Positions 16,408-26,903 are shown, counted from the stretch's first letter. The stretch: 64,000 bases of DNA from Ktedonobacter racemifer DSM 44963 (GCF_000178855.1 NZ_ADVG01000001.1:806001-870000), one strand, 5' to 3'. The notes: generated by a model not told the origin, from the sequence alone. Program-made: numbers and translations.

Positions 16408-18342
16408 TTACTGGCCCTTCGTCTTCTCGCGAATATAGGCGACAAATTTATCGCCTCGGTCAAATTCGTTTAGGAACATGCCAAAGCTGGTAAATCCGGG
16501 CGAGAAGAGCAGGACATCGCCAGGGCGTGTCAGGGCCAGGGCGGCATCAATCGCCTGGTGGAAGTCAGCAAAGGTGCCGCGAACGGGATCAATCACACCT
16601 TGCCGCTCGATCTCCTGGCGCAGGGCAGGTAAAAGTTCATCAGTACCGCTGCCAGGCAACAGAATCACATCGCGACAGCGCTTAATGATAGTTTCAGGCC
16701 ATTGCTCCAATGGAAGGTGTTTGGTATTGCCGCCCGCGACGAGCACGATGGGCTGCTCAAAGGCCTCCAGAGCCACCTGGCCCGCGATAGGTGAGGTACT
16801 GGTGCTATCGTTCACAATGCGTACGCCGTGCCACACGCAGACCTCTTCGAGGCGATGCGAGACGCCTTTGAAGCGGCGCACAGTCTCAGCGATCACACTT
16901 TCGGATACCCCGAGAAGGCGCGCAGTCGTCGTCGCCAGCAAGATATTCTCCAGGTTATGCCTCCCCTTCAAAGGCGTCTCGGCGAAGGCGAGGGGCTCAA
17001 CCTGTGTGGGAGTGCCATCGACCAGGGCCGAACGTGGGAAGCTACCGCCATGCTCAACGCTGGTAAACCAGGTCTCGCCTGGGGCCTCCAGGCCAAAGTG
17101 GCGCGTCCAGGGATTGTCATAGTTGAAGACGGCAATGCCATGCTCCGTCTGGAAGCGAAAGATATTGGCCTTGGCCTCGGCATAGTCCTCCATGCCGTTG
17201 TAGGTATTGAGGTGGTCGGGATAAATATTGGTCATGACCGCGACCAAGGGACTAATACTGTGTGGGGCCAGCCCTTCAAGCTGCCAGCTCGACAACTCCA
17301 GCACCACCAGCGTCTCAGGGGTAATCTGTGGTAAGAGCGAGAGCGTCTCCACGCCCGCGACATTGCCACCGATCACAACTGGCGCCTGCCCGTGAGCGCG
17401 TAGTATCTCATAGATCAAGCTGGTAGTGGTCGTCTTGCCACGCGTCCCGGTGATACCAATGATGCGTCCGGGGCAGGCCAGGAAGAAGAGGCCAATCTCC
17501 ATCTCGATCTGCGCCCCGTGCTCCTGCGCCAGCAGGAGGTAGCGCGAGGTGCGCGGCACCCCGGGATTACGGATCACCACGTCGGCCCAGATAAAATCCT
17601 CGTCGCGATGCTCGCCCAGGATAAACTCGATGGGAAGGCCAGCCAGCGCGCGCACGCTGGGGGCCAGGACCTCAGGCGATTTCATATCGGTCACACGTAC
17701 GACCGCGCCTTGCTGAGCGGCGTAGCGAGCTGAGGCCATGCCCGAGCCCTGTAGCCCCAGGCCCATGACCAGCACGCGCTTTCCCCGCAGGTTCATATGC
17801 TTCAAACCCTCGCTTCCCTTTTTTCGTGCTTCCATCATATCAGAATCCCCAAGAGGAGACAAATAAAAAAGGGAGAAGAGAGTGTGCTCTTCCTTTGGGG
17901 CCGGAGCACTGTGCTCGCGTTGGGAGAGGGATGCATAGATGCGTCCCAGGCGCTGCTCGATCTCACGGGAATGATGGTTGAGAATCTGAAGCTGCTCGGT
18001 CAGTTGATAGACATTATCTTGCAGCATGTGAATCTCTTGCTCAAAATGGTCCAGAGATGGTATCGCAGCGAGAGGTTGAGAGACCTGAACCGGGATAGCA
18101 GCCGTGAGCGCGTCAGCGATAGCGACAGGCGTCTGCACGGTAGACTCAGACGCGAGTGGGCGTGTATGCACTCCCTCCTCGGCAGGCACAGCCAGCTGTT
18201 GCTGGGTGGCCTCCTGAGCCTGAACTGGCGCGGCGGGCGCCGCTTTTTTCGCTTCTCTGGTGGCTCCGCCGCCGCGCGCCAGGAGGAAAGCTCCAATAAT
18301 CGCCAGGATCGCGACCGCGATCAGACCTCCGACGATAAACAT
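16408..18342 (-). CDS. murD: UDP-N-acetylmuramoylalanine--D-glutamate ligase with N-terminal membrane/coiled-coil extension
   Basis: One uninterrupted 644-residue frame has two parts. Residues 1-182 hold a membrane helix (MFIVGGLIAVAILAIIGAFL), an Ala/Pro/Gln linker and a coiled-coil stretch (HFEQEIHMLQDNVYQLTEQL). From M183 (MNLRGKRVLVMGLGLQGSG) the rest is a full-length MurD of about 460 residues. It has the ATP loop GITGTRGKTTTTS, ELSSWQLEG, GRHNLENILLA and NDSTSTSP. MurD adds D-Glu to UDP-MurNAc-L-Ala in the cytoplasm and is normally soluble. The first ATG has AAAGGA upstream. The internal ATG (17796) is preceded by GGGAAGCGAGGG, so two products, long and short, are possible. It lies 40 bases after the HlyD gene. 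Confidence 0.85.
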   Translation of the reverse strand: MFIVGGLIAVAILAIIGAFLLARGGGATREAKKAAPAAPVQAQEATQQQLAVPAEEGVHTRPLASESTVQTPVAIADALTAAIPVQVSQPLAAIPSLDHFEQEIHMLQDNVYQLTEQLQILNHHSREIEQRLGRIYASLSQREHSAPAPKEEHTLFSLFYLSPLGDSDMMEARKKGSEGLKHMNLRGKRVLVMGLGLQGSGMASARYAAQQGAVVRVTDMKSPEVLAPSVRALAGLPIEFILGEHRDEDFIWADVVIRNPGVPRTSRYLLLAQEHGAQIEMEIGLFFLACPGRIIGITGTRGKTTTTSLIYEILRAHGQAPVVIGGNVAGVETLSLLPQITPETLVVLELSSWQLEGLAPHSISPLVAVMTNIYPDHLNTYNGMEDYAEAKANIFRFQTEHGIAVFNYDNPWTRHFGLEAPGETWFTSVEHGGSFPRSALVDGTPTQVEPLAFAETPLKGRHNLENILLATTTARLLGVSESVIAETVRRFKGVSHRLEEVCVWHGVRIVNDSTSTSPIAGQVALEAFEQPIVLVAGGNTKHLPLEQWPETIIKRCRDVILLPGSGTDELLPALRQEIERQGVIDPVRGTFADFHQAIDAALALTRPGDVLLFSPGFTSFGMFLNEFDRGDKFVAYIREKTKGQ

Positions 18343-18381
18343 GCGACATTCCTTTCTAGTGGTACGGTAAATCCCTACAAA

Positions 18382-19035
18382 TTAGTGCAGGTGGATCTTT
18401 ACAGTAGCACTCAAGCCAGGGACCAGGGTATGACCACCATTGCCATCCAGGCTCACAACCACGGGAACACGCTGACCGACCTTGGTGAAGTTGCCGCTTG
18501 AGTTATCGGAAGAAGGCAGCAGCGAGAACTGGCCAGCAGTCGCCTGCACGATGTGATCGATATGACCAGTAAAGGATTCGCCGGAGTAGGCATCGACGCT
18601 GACATCCACGTCCTGACCATTTTTGATATTGTTGAGCTGAGTCTCGTCAACATACGCGGTCACATTGAGCTTCGAGAGGTCAACGACCTGAGCCAGGGAG
18701 AGGCCAGCGCTGACAAGCTGTCCCTCAACACCGGTCTCCTGCACGATGGTGCCATCAATAGGACTGGTCAGATTGACATTCACCTTCTGGCCGGTCTGCG
18801 CGACAGCCGCCACGCTACCAATGACCTGTCCGGCCTGAACTTTATCGCCCTGTTTGACATTCAGTTGCGTTAACTGGCCCGCCTGGGGGCTGCTGATATT
18901 GAGAATCTGCCCGGAAATCTGAGCATCATCGGTAGAGTAGAAATTATAGCTATTATAAAACCAGTAGGCACCGGCACCCGCGATAGCCAGCAGGGCCACA
19001 AAGACAAGAACTGGAACAAGAATGAGACGACGCAC
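18382..19035 (-). CDS. HlyD/EmrA-type membrane fusion protein
   Basis: The protein has 217 residues from a GTG start at 19035, chosen because AAGGAGG lies 9 bases before it. The longer ATG frame to 19080 has no such site. One N-terminal membrane helix (RLILVPVLVFVALLAIAGAG) is followed by a biotinyl-lipoyl-like domain (TDDAQISGQILNISSPQAG, then VKQGDKVQAGQVIGS) and a second half-motif (TSPIDGTIVQETGVEGQLV). The C-terminal beta domain closes with LVPGLSATVKIHLH. The coiled-coil hairpin is absent, giving a short Gram-positive-style adaptor. It lies 91 bases after the DHA2 pump gene and probably works with it. Confidence 0.87.
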   Translation of the reverse strand: MRRLILVPVLVFVALLAIAGAGAYWFYNSYNFYSTDDAQISGQILNISSPQAGQLTQLNVKQGDKVQAGQVIGSVAAVAQTGQKVNVNLTSPIDGTIVQETGVEGQLVSAGLSLAQVVDLSKLNVTAYVDETQLNNIKNGQDVDVSVDAYSGESFTGHIDHIVQATAGQFSLLPSSDNSSGNFTKVGQRVPVVVSLDGNGGHTLVPGLSATVKIHLH

Positions 19036-19126
19036 GATGCGTTTCCTCCTTAGTAAAATGAGAAGAACGAAGAATATCAAAAGTGCTTACTCAGGCTAAT
19101 AAATTACGAATCGAGTGTATGCCGGA

Positions 19127-20764
19127 TTAGAGCGCCATCGACGCTTCCTCACGGGCTTTTTCCGCCTCCGCACGCTCTTCAGCGCTCATCGACGCTTCGT
19201 CAACCACGACAGCCTTTTTCTTGTTGCCAGTCACAAAGAGCGTCGCAATAATGGCGACAATAGCCAGGAAGAAGCTCACACGGAAGGCATCCTGCATCGC
19301 CATCATGTATGATCGGAGTTGCAGAAGTCCACCAATAGTCTTCAGGGCGTAGGCATACGCCGCGATCGCCGAAGCGCCTTTCCCCATCAGCCCCGCCTGG
19401 ATCATCATTACCAGGTGACCAAACGAAGACGTAGGAGTCACCTGCTCAGCCAGGTGGGCGTAGTGAACCTTGTTCTGTGATTGCACCAGCGTCGCGATAA
19501 TCGCCACAGCTAGAGAGCTACCGACAAAACGTATCGTTGTACTGACAGAAGAAGCCTGCGAGAGGCGGCGAGGCTGGATATTGGACAATGCCGAGACGCT
19601 CAATGGCTGCAAGCAGAGACCAATGCCAAAGCTACGCAAGATCAAGAGCCACTGGAAATCACCAATGGGAATTGAGGTGTTCAGCGAGGTATAGAGCCAC
19701 ATGGCAATCGCCAGAATAATCAAGCCTGGAATAACCACGGCTCGCACACCAATCCTATCCACCAGGCGGCCACCAACAAGTACAGCCACCATCGAAGCCA
19801 GCGCCTGCGGCAGCAGCACCAGGCCAGCCTGATACGCGCTCAAACCACGCAGGTTTTGCAGATAGATAGGGATCAAGAAGAGGCCACCATAGAGCGCGAA
19901 GACTACCAGAATACTGGCAATGCTACTGGTAGAGAACGAGCGATCCGCGAACACCGTCAGGTCCAGCAATGGTTGCTTGCCTCTTCGAGAAAGCCTCAAC
20001 TCCACGAGAACAAAGGCTATCAACAGAACAATACCCACGATCAACGAGCCCATGACGATAGGTGAGGTCCAGCCATCTGTACTGGCATCAGAGAGACCAT
20101 ACAGCAGGAGAGCCAGGCCAATGCCTGAGCATAAGAAACCGGGAATATCGAACTTTTTATCCGGAACGATCTCGCCCTCGTGCAGGAAGAAGAAGGCCAG
20201 CAAGACGCCCAGAATACCGATTGGCAGATTAATATAGAAGATCAACTGCCAGTCCATATAGGTCACGATGTAGCCACCAATGGTGGGTCCCAGAGCCGGG
20301 CCAAGCAAGATAGGAATACCCAGCGCACCCATTACAGTACCACGCTCCTGAGGAGGAAACTCGCGATAGAGCAAGGTAATCGCCAGAGGCGAGAGAAAGG
20401 CACCTGCAACCCCCTGCATGATACGGAAGAGGATGAGCATGGGCAAGCTCCAGGAGAGGCCACATAAGACCGAGCCAAGGGTAAAGCCTGCCAGAGACAG
20501 AATATAAAAACGTTTAGTACCGATACGATCTGCAAGGAAAGCCGTAAGCGGAGTAGCGACGCCCTGAGCTAGCGTATAAGCGGTAAGCACCCACTGTACG
20601 CTATTAAGATCAGAACCAAAGGCCGTCTCTAGCCGGGGGACAGCGATATTGACGATGGTACCATCCAGAATAGACATGAAGATACCAAAAATCACCACGC
20701 CAGCCACAATCCACTTATACGGGAGGCCTCCCTCTCGCTTTGCAGCGGGGACGGAAACTTGCAT
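19127..20764 (-). CDS. DHA2 family (EmrB/QacA-type) MFS drug efflux pump
   Basis: The protein has 545 residues with about 14 hydrophobic helices. The start MQVSVPAAKREG at 20764 has AGGAGG seven bases upstream. Motif D1 and motif A are visible (ILDGTIVNIAVPRL; FLADRIGTKRFYILS). Motif C of drug:H+ antiporters is GIPILLGPALGPTIGGYIV. A cytosolic Glu/Ala-rich tail ends the protein. It uses the proton gradient to expel hydrophobic or cationic compounds. The gene order TetR - MFS - HlyD on one strand suggests a regulated efflux operon. The actual substrate is unknown. Confidence 0.92.
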   Translation of the reverse strand: MQVSVPAAKREGGLPYKWIVAGVVIFGIFMSILDGTIVNIAVPRLETAFGSDLNSVQWVLTAYTLAQGVATPLTAFLADRIGTKRFYILSLAGFTLGSVLCGLSWSLPMLILFRIMQGVAGAFLSPLAITLLYREFPPQERGTVMGALGIPILLGPALGPTIGGYIVTYMDWQLIFYINLPIGILGVLLAFFFLHEGEIVPDKKFDIPGFLCSGIGLALLLYGLSDASTDGWTSPIVMGSLIVGIVLLIAFVLVELRLSRRGKQPLLDLTVFADRSFSTSSIASILVVFALYGGLFLIPIYLQNLRGLSAYQAGLVLLPQALASMVAVLVGGRLVDRIGVRAVVIPGLIILAIAMWLYTSLNTSIPIGDFQWLLILRSFGIGLCLQPLSVSALSNIQPRRLSQASSVSTTIRFVGSSLAVAIIATLVQSQNKVHYAHLAEQVTPTSSFGHLVMMIQAGLMGKGASAIAAYAYALKTIGGLLQLRSYMMAMQDAFRVSFFLAIVAIIATLFVTGNKKKAVVVDEASMSAEERAEAEKAREEASMAL

Positions 20765-20985
20765 GCAAGCACCTCCTAGCATGTATACAAAAATTTCGAT
20801 CTAAGAATTTCAAGTTAAAAGCGAGGCAAACGAGAAAGGTTCAAAACAAACATACATACATTGGTAGCGGATAGAAGATTAAGGCAGCATATCCAGTTAC
20901 CGGTGACGGGTAATATGTACGTCTGGTCATCAGGTTAATAAGAGTTTATAACAGAACAATGGGAAATAACAGCAGTGTATTCAGC

Positions 20986-21600
20986 TCATCTATGAGCAGT
21001 GATACCTTGAAAGTAAATGCGTTTCAGGTAGCCCGACAGCTCTTCAGGTGTGAGCTGCGGATTCTCGCGTAGCACATGGGTATAGGCCAGGGGCGAGAGT
21101 ACGCTAAAAAACGTCTGCACCATCACAAAGGTAGGCAGAGAGGCTTCAAACTCACCAACCTGCTTTCCCTCTTCCAGCAATGTGGCAATGCCCTGCCGAA
21201 TACAGGTAAAAGGTTGTGAAAGCTTCGCCTGGAGCAAAGATGCCAGTTCCAGATTATTATGGTACGCATACATAAAGTGTGCGTACTTATCGGAAAGGTA
21301 CAGCAGCATTGAATCAAGCACGCAGATCAGGCGTTCGCGAGGAGAGCCCGGAGTCGCCATGGCTTGCTCAACCATCTCCTGAAAAGAATACAGGCGACGC
21401 GCAAAGAGTTCAGTCACAAGGTCTTCTTTGTGTTGAAAATGCAGATAGAGCGTACCCTTGGCGATCCCCACGCGAGACGCAATTTCGTCCATAGACATCT
21501 GGTGGTAACCCTGCTCAAAAAGTATGTCCTGGGTGACCTGTAGAATCAGGTCCTCGCGCTCCTTGCGTTGTCGCTCCTTTAGAGAGAGGGATTGAGCCAT
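20986..21600 (-). CDS. TetR-family regulator of the efflux operon
   Basis: The protein has 204 residues from MAQSLSLKERQRKERED. A GGGAGG site lies 14 bases upstream and the family usually begins close to the HTH. The helix-turn-helix is ILFEQGYHQMSMDEIASRVG with IAKGTLYLHFQHKEDLV. The C-terminal ligand domain is of the TetR_C group with a conserved ESSLPTF-like segment. It is followed by a 221-base gap and then the DHA2 pump on the same strand. A perfect TGACT-N4-AGTCA palindrome upstream (21688-21701) is the likely autoregulatory operator. Confidence 0.87.
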   Translation of the reverse strand: MAQSLSLKERQRKEREDLILQVTQDILFEQGYHQMSMDEIASRVGIAKGTLYLHFQHKEDLVTELFARRLYSFQEMVEQAMATPGSPRERLICVLDSMLLYLSDKYAHFMYAYHNNLELASLLQAKLSQPFTCIRQGIATLLEEGKQVGEFEASLPTFVMVQTFFSVLSPLAYTHVLRENPQLTPEELSGYLKRIYFQGITAHR

Positions 21601-21687
21601 ACGATCCGTTCCATGCCTCCCAATACTTGACTTACAAAGCCAAAGCATGACTTTTCTTCGCTCAGTTTGACTTAACATTTAAATCTT

Positions 21688-21701
21688 TGACTTTTCAGTC
21701 A
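21688..21701. promoter_or_regulatory. Candidate TetR operator
   Basis: TGACTTTTCAGTCA is a 5-4-5 palindrome 87 bases before the regulator's start. TTGACTT half-sites occur nearby (21668). This type of site is common for TetR regulators of MFS pumps. Confidence 0.5.
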
Positions 21702-21883
21702 TAAATTTAACAGAACGTCATTGTTTTGTCAATAGGGGAAAAGCATGGCTATTTGTAGCATAGATCGGTGGGGAAGACTTCCCCAAAGAGGGAGATAACA
21801 CAAATATCTTATTGGCGGAGTGCGCTACCGACGCGTGCTTTTGCAGCGTCGTCCGCCACGGTTGGCACATGGTTCGAGCGCCA

Positions 21884-21938
21884 GCCCAACGTATGGACCC
21901 GGCTAGAGCATATCTCTAGCCGGGTCCATACGTTGGGC
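21884..21938 (-). terminator. Terminator of the LysM protein gene
   Basis: Perfect 25-bp arms (GCCCAACGTATGGACCCGGC and on) around a 5-base loop begin 24 bases after the stop on the minus strand. Confidence 0.8.
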
Positions 21939-21962
21939 CGTTAGTAAATCTACTTGCCAGTA

Positions 21963-22631
21963 TTAGGGCTGGCAGACCCACTCGCGCCAGCTATAGCCGT
22001 CGCGCTGGAAGATTTCATAGGCGGCCTTGATATTCGCCTGAGCGTTGTAAGGCGACTGGCTGGCCTGCGACGTCGTGTTCCAGGTGCTTGGATAGAGAAT
22101 CTGGAACAGGCCGGCGGCATGGCTACCACCAATGGCATATGGATTAGTCGCATTGGGATTCATCGATGATTCACACATCGCGACATGCTTGGCCCCAGGA
22201 GCATAAGCGCCAAATACCTGGTCAATCATCCCATCAATGCTCGTGCTTGCGGTCTGCACAGGCGCGGCAGGCGCAGTCGTGACAGGCGTCTTCTGCACAG
22301 GCGCGGGAGCTGGGGCGGGATTGCTCTTCGCAACATTTGAAAGACAGATTTGCTGGCCGACAAAAATAAGGTCGGGATTTGCCAGTTCGTTCTGCTTCGC
22401 CAGATCTTGCCATTTCAGGCCAAAGTGTTCTGCAATGGCACTCAACGTATCACCACTCACCACGTCATAGGACTTTCCGCTACAACGGGTCTGGGCATGA
22501 GCGCCCATCGTGTTGGCTCCCCAGAGAATGCTCAGACAGAGCACGGTAAGCACAAGCGCGAAGCGCACCAGACCGAAGCGCTGAATATTGTTCAAACGTA
22601 AGGTATTACGGATCTGCTTAAAATCCTTCAA
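21963..22631 (-). CDS. Exported LysM protein with transglycosylase-like domain
   Basis: The protein has 222 residues. Translation probably starts at TTG 22631 after GAGAGGT. A basic N-terminus and hydrophobic helix (FGLVRFALVLTVLCLSILWG) ending at AHA form a signal peptide. A LysM domain follows (YDVVSGDTLSAIAEHFGLKW, then QNELANPDLIFVGQQICL), then an Ala/Pro linker. The C-terminal domain carries CESSMNPNA, GGSHAAGLFQILYPSTW and SPYNAQANIKAAYEIF, as in lysozyme-like or resuscitation-factor-like transglycosylases. The Glu in CES is the expected catalytic acid. It should bind and cut cell-wall peptidoglycan outside the cell. A structured leader may precede it. Confidence 0.82.
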   Translation of the reverse strand: MKDFKQIRNTLRLNNIQRFGLVRFALVLTVLCLSILWGANTMGAHAQTRCSGKSYDVVSGDTLSAIAEHFGLKWQDLAKQNELANPDLIFVGQQICLSNVAKSNPAPAPAPVQKTPVTTAPAAPVQTASTSIDGMIDQVFGAYAPGAKHVAMCESSMNPNATNPYAIGGSHAAGLFQILYPSTWNTTSQASQSPYNAQANIKAAYEIFQRDGYSWREWVCQP

Positions 22632-22662
22632 TTAGGACCTCTCGACTTTCTACATCTTCTTC

Positions 22663-22734
22663 TCCGAAAATCCTGAGCGCGCTTGTCCCCGAATGGGGGA
22701 AGCGCTAGTCACGCAAGTGACGTTGGGTTTCGGA
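22663..22734. promoter_or_regulatory. Three-way-junction RNA candidate upstream of the LysM gene
   Basis: A closing stem TCCGAAA/TTTCGGA (22663-22669 with 22728-22734) encloses two hairpins. One is GCGCTT.CCCC-GAAT-GGGG.AAGCGC (about 22679-22705). The other is GTCAC-GCAA-GTGAC (22708-22721). It lies 32 bases before the TTG start on the minus strand. The GNRA-type loop occurs on the plus strand. No known riboswitch class was matched. Confidence 0.45.
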
Positions 22735-23591
22735 ATAAGAACATAGCTCATTGGCCAGGAACTAAAACAGTCAACCTTTCTTCGTAACGTCAGGTTGTAT
22801 GTTCCTCATACGAGCAGTCCACCCATCCCATTGACACTCTTCTGCATCCTGGCACGGCCAGGGCTAGGGTATAATCCTTGCTCGCGTTCTCGCTTGCGGC
22901 TTTGTGATTTCTTGTGCGGTCACAGATCTCAAAGCATACATTGAGAAAAGCCAATATAACGACTACCATTTGTACGCGCAAACAATCCTTTGCCTTAACC
23001 TTACGCGCATCTCTTACCATCGCTTCGACAAACAAGCGGTGTTTCTGAGATTAAGGATATATTATCTTGAAATCGCCAGATATGCAATGATACACGTCGA
23101 TATATAGGACAATGTACCTAGTGATACCATAATTTCGGCAAGGTGACATCGATAGTGTAGTGGGACCGACGCGGACTTTAGCAGTATCGTCTATTTACAC
23201 ACAAACGCAGCTATTATTCTACATATAGCTTAGCTTGCTAATCTACTTTTTTTATGATACATTTTGCTCGCTTGTAAGGATAGGGCAGAGGAGAAGTCGC
23301 ACCGTCTTCGCTGCATATGCCCTATGAATGGCAACAAGTATGTGCTGCGGCGGGCTAATTTCTGCTCGGAGCGCTGCCTGTTTCTCTTCCTTGCTAGCGA
23401 ACACAACCTGAAGGTATGCTTCTAGAACCTCTTTAGAGCATAAAAAAAGAAAACGCCAGGCGGCTATCTGGCCTGTTCTCCAGAGTTTCGTGATCTGTTT
23501 TGTACAGCCTCCGCTTCTGTCCTCAGCTCAGCACATGAGCAGCCTGGGCAGAGCTACCAACCAGGAGCAGAGATGCTCAAGGAAGGATAGT
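22735..23591. other. Long AT-rich non-coding region before the hydrogenase locus
   Basis: About 850 bases lack a supported gene. A 27-base string at 23165-23191 resembles one at 21827-21853 (22 of 27 by eye). A GCCAGGCGGCTATCTGGCC hairpin lies at about 23455-23473. The hydrogenase promoter is expected in the AT-rich part around 23220-23260, but I cannot place -35/-10 boxes with confidence. Confidence 0.4.
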
Positions 23592-24620
<1,029 letters not shown>

Positions 24621-24675
24621 ACGCCATCACGGGATACCTACAAACGTGGGCATTTCGACAGAAAGAGAGAGATTT

Positions 24676-26472
24676 ATGGCGACTCAAATCAAGAGAGGAG
24701 CAGCTCCAGCGCCACCAACCCAGCTCGTAGAAATGGCATGGGATCCTATTACCCGTATCGTAGGGAGCCTGGGCATCTACACCAAAATCGATTTTCAGCA
24801 GCGCAAGGTCGCCGAGTGTTACAGCACATCCTCGATCTTCCGTGGCTATAGCCTCTTTATGCAGGGCAAGGATCCACGCGACGCGCACTTTATTACCAGC
24901 CGCATCTGTGGCATCTGTGGCGATAACCACGCCACCTGTTCGGTCTATACCCAGAACATGGCCTATGGCGTCAAACCACCCGCGCTCGGCGAGTGGATTC
25001 TGAACCTGGGCGAGGCCGCGGAGTACATGTTCGACCATAACCTCTACCAGGAGAACCTGGCGGCGGTCGATTTCTGCGAGCAGATGGTGCGCGAGACCAA
25101 CCCTGGTGTACTGGACCTGGCGGAGAAGACCGAGGCTCCGCACGCCAAAGAGCATGGCTATCGCACGATTGCCGACATCATGCGCTCGCTCAATCCCTTC
25201 AGCGGCGAGTTCTATCGCGAAGCCCTACAAATGAGCCGGCTGGCACGCGAGAAGTTCTGCCTGATGGAGGGGCGCCACGTCCATCCCTCGACCCTCTATC
25301 CCGGTGGCGTCGGCACAGTGGCAACCGTCCAGCTCTTCACGGACTACCTGGTCCGCTTGATGAGGTATGTCGAGTTCATGAAGAAGGTCGTCCCCCTGCA
25401 CGATGACCTCTTTGACTTCTTCTACCAGGCCCTCCCAGGCTATGAGAAAGTAGGCTATCGGCAGACGCTGCTCGGCTGCTGGGGTTCGTTCCAGGACCCG
25501 GATGTCTGCGATTATGACTATCGCACCATGAATGAGTGGGGCAAGGCCATGCTTGTGACGCCGGGCATCATCGTCGACAATGAATTAATCACCACGAACC
25601 TCGTAGACATCAACCTGGGCATTCGCATCCTGCTGGGCAGTTCGTACTATGATGACTGGCAGAACGAGCGCACCTTTGTTGATCGCGATCCCCTGGGGAA
25701 CCCGGTCGATAAGCATCATCCCTGGAACCAGACGACGATTCCAAAGCCGCAGAAGCGCGACTTCAATGAGAAGTATAGCTGGGTCATGTCGCCCCGCTGG
25801 TACGATCAGCGTAGTGGCAAGTACCTGGCCCTGGATACCGGCGGCGGCCCCATCGCTCGCCTATGGGCCACGGCCCTGGCTGGCCTGGTCAACCTGGATG
25901 GCTATATCGAGGCCACAGGCCATAGCGTGAAGATCCGCCTGCCCAAGACGGCCATGAAGCCAGAAGTCGAGTATGAGTGGAAGATTCCCCAGTGGAGCAA
26001 TGCTCTCGAACGCGACCGCGCGCGTACCTACTTCCAGGCCTATGCGGCGGCGGTAGCGCTCTACTGTATGGATAAGGCCCTGGCCGAGATCCGCGCCGGA
26101 CACACCAAGACCTGGAGCGACTTCTCGGTGCCGAAGGAGGCCATTGGCTGCGGCTTCCATGAAGCGGTTCGCGGCGTGCTCTCACACCATATGGTGATCG
26201 AGAACGGGAAGATCGCCAACTATCATCCCTATCCACCCACACCCTGGAACGCCAGCGTGCGCGACATCTATGGCACGCCTGGTCCCTATGAAGATGCCGT
26301 TCAGAACACCCCCATCTTCGAGGAGAATGGTCCAGATAACTTCAAGGGCATTGACATCATGCGCACGGTACGCAGCTTTGATCCCTGCTTACCCTGTGGC
26401 GTGCATATGTACCTGGGCGAGGGGAAAGAATTACAGGTTGTCCATTCGCCAACGTTCGGACAACCCTTGTAG
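24676..26472 (+). CDS. hhyL: [NiFe] hydrogenase large subunit, group 1h type
   Basis: The protein has 598 residues starting at MATQIKRGAAPAPP. It carries the L1 ligand motif RICGICGDNH (R76; Ni ligands C78, C81) and the L2 motif DPCLPCGVH (C571, C574). The active Ni-Fe site is therefore intact. After H577 remain 21 residues that a maturation peptidase should remove. The matching peptidase gene is at 30101-30694. Other conserved segments are EMAWDPITRIVGSLGIYTKI and RHVHPSTLYPGGVGT. It oxidises H2. Relatives in this group scavenge atmospheric H2 to sustain dormancy, including in Ktedonobacteria (established for the family; inferred here). Confidence 0.96.
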   Translation: MATQIKRGAAPAPPTQLVEMAWDPITRIVGSLGIYTKIDFQQRKVAECYSTSSIFRGYSLFMQGKDPRDAHFITSRICGICGDNHATCSVYTQNMAYGVKPPALGEWILNLGEAAEYMFDHNLYQENLAAVDFCEQMVRETNPGVLDLAEKTEAPHAKEHGYRTIADIMRSLNPFSGEFYREALQMSRLAREKFCLMEGRHVHPSTLYPGGVGTVATVQLFTDYLVRLMRYVEFMKKVVPLHDDLFDFFYQALPGYEKVGYRQTLLGCWGSFQDPDVCDYDYRTMNEWGKAMLVTPGIIVDNELITTNLVDINLGIRILLGSSYYDDWQNERTFVDRDPLGNPVDKHHPWNQTTIPKPQKRDFNEKYSWVMSPRWYDQRSGKYLALDTGGGPIARLWATALAGLVNLDGYIEATGHSVKIRLPKTAMKPEVEYEWKIPQWSNALERDRARTYFQAYAAAVALYCMDKALAEIRAGHTKTWSDFSVPKEAIGCGFHEAVRGVLSHHMVIENGKIANYHPYPPTPWNASVRDIYGTPGPYEDAVQNTPIFEENGPDNFKGIDIMRTVRSFDPCLPCGVHMYLGEGKELQVVHSPTFGQPL

Positions 26473-26502
26473 CACATTTCCACCATAGAAAGAGGTACGA
26501 CG

Positions 26503-26724
26503 ATGCCAAAAGGCAAGAAACACGTTGAACCCGTACACCAGAGTGGGACAGGCAAGGGTGAGGAGGCAATGCAAAAGACTGGGCAGGAGGCCGGACGCCA
26601 TGATACTGGCATCAGCGGAGCACAGCGCCGCACAGGTAAGGCCTCGGGTCGCTTCTCTACGGGTATAAACCCCAAAAAGGAAGAACCGATTGATCCCAAC
26701 AGCCCATACCTGCCAGCACCCTAA
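26503..26724 (+). CDS. Small hydrophilic protein of the hydrogenase locus
   Basis: The protein has 73 residues (MPKGKKHVEPVHQSGTGKGE...), rich in Lys, Gly and Pro, and probably disordered. It has AGAAAGAGG before the ATG and lies 30 bases after the large subunit gene, so it is most likely co-transcribed. It contains a TGRHDTG-like stretch (EAGRHDTGISGAQRRTGKAS). I do not recognise a family. Its position suggests an accessory or protective role, but the sequence gives no mechanism. Confidence 0.6.
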   Translation: MPKGKKHVEPVHQSGTGKGEEAMQKTGQEAGRHDTGISGAQRRTGKASGRFSTGINPKKEEPIDPNSPYLPAP

Positions 26725-26903
26725 AACAGTAGATAGCATGTTGCAGGATCCTCAGACGGATCGAAGGATCACTTCGGTAGCTCAGCAATCGCCTCCTTCA
26801 CCTAGCCTGCACGTGCAGAACGATTATGGCATGGAGATACATAAACGTCAAGCATTTTCGTATTAGTTTAAGAAGAACGTACCTCAGGTAGGGAGAAGAG
26901 TCC

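Noticed and set aside
22663..22734. c-di-AMP (ydaO-type) riboswitch before the LysM gene
   Set aside because: The genomic context is typical, but the conserved ydaO blocks are not present; reported only as an unidentified structure.
22829..22872. TTGACA ... TATAAT promoter pair on the plus strand
   Set aside because: The spacing is about 33 bases, far from 16-18, and no gene follows directly.
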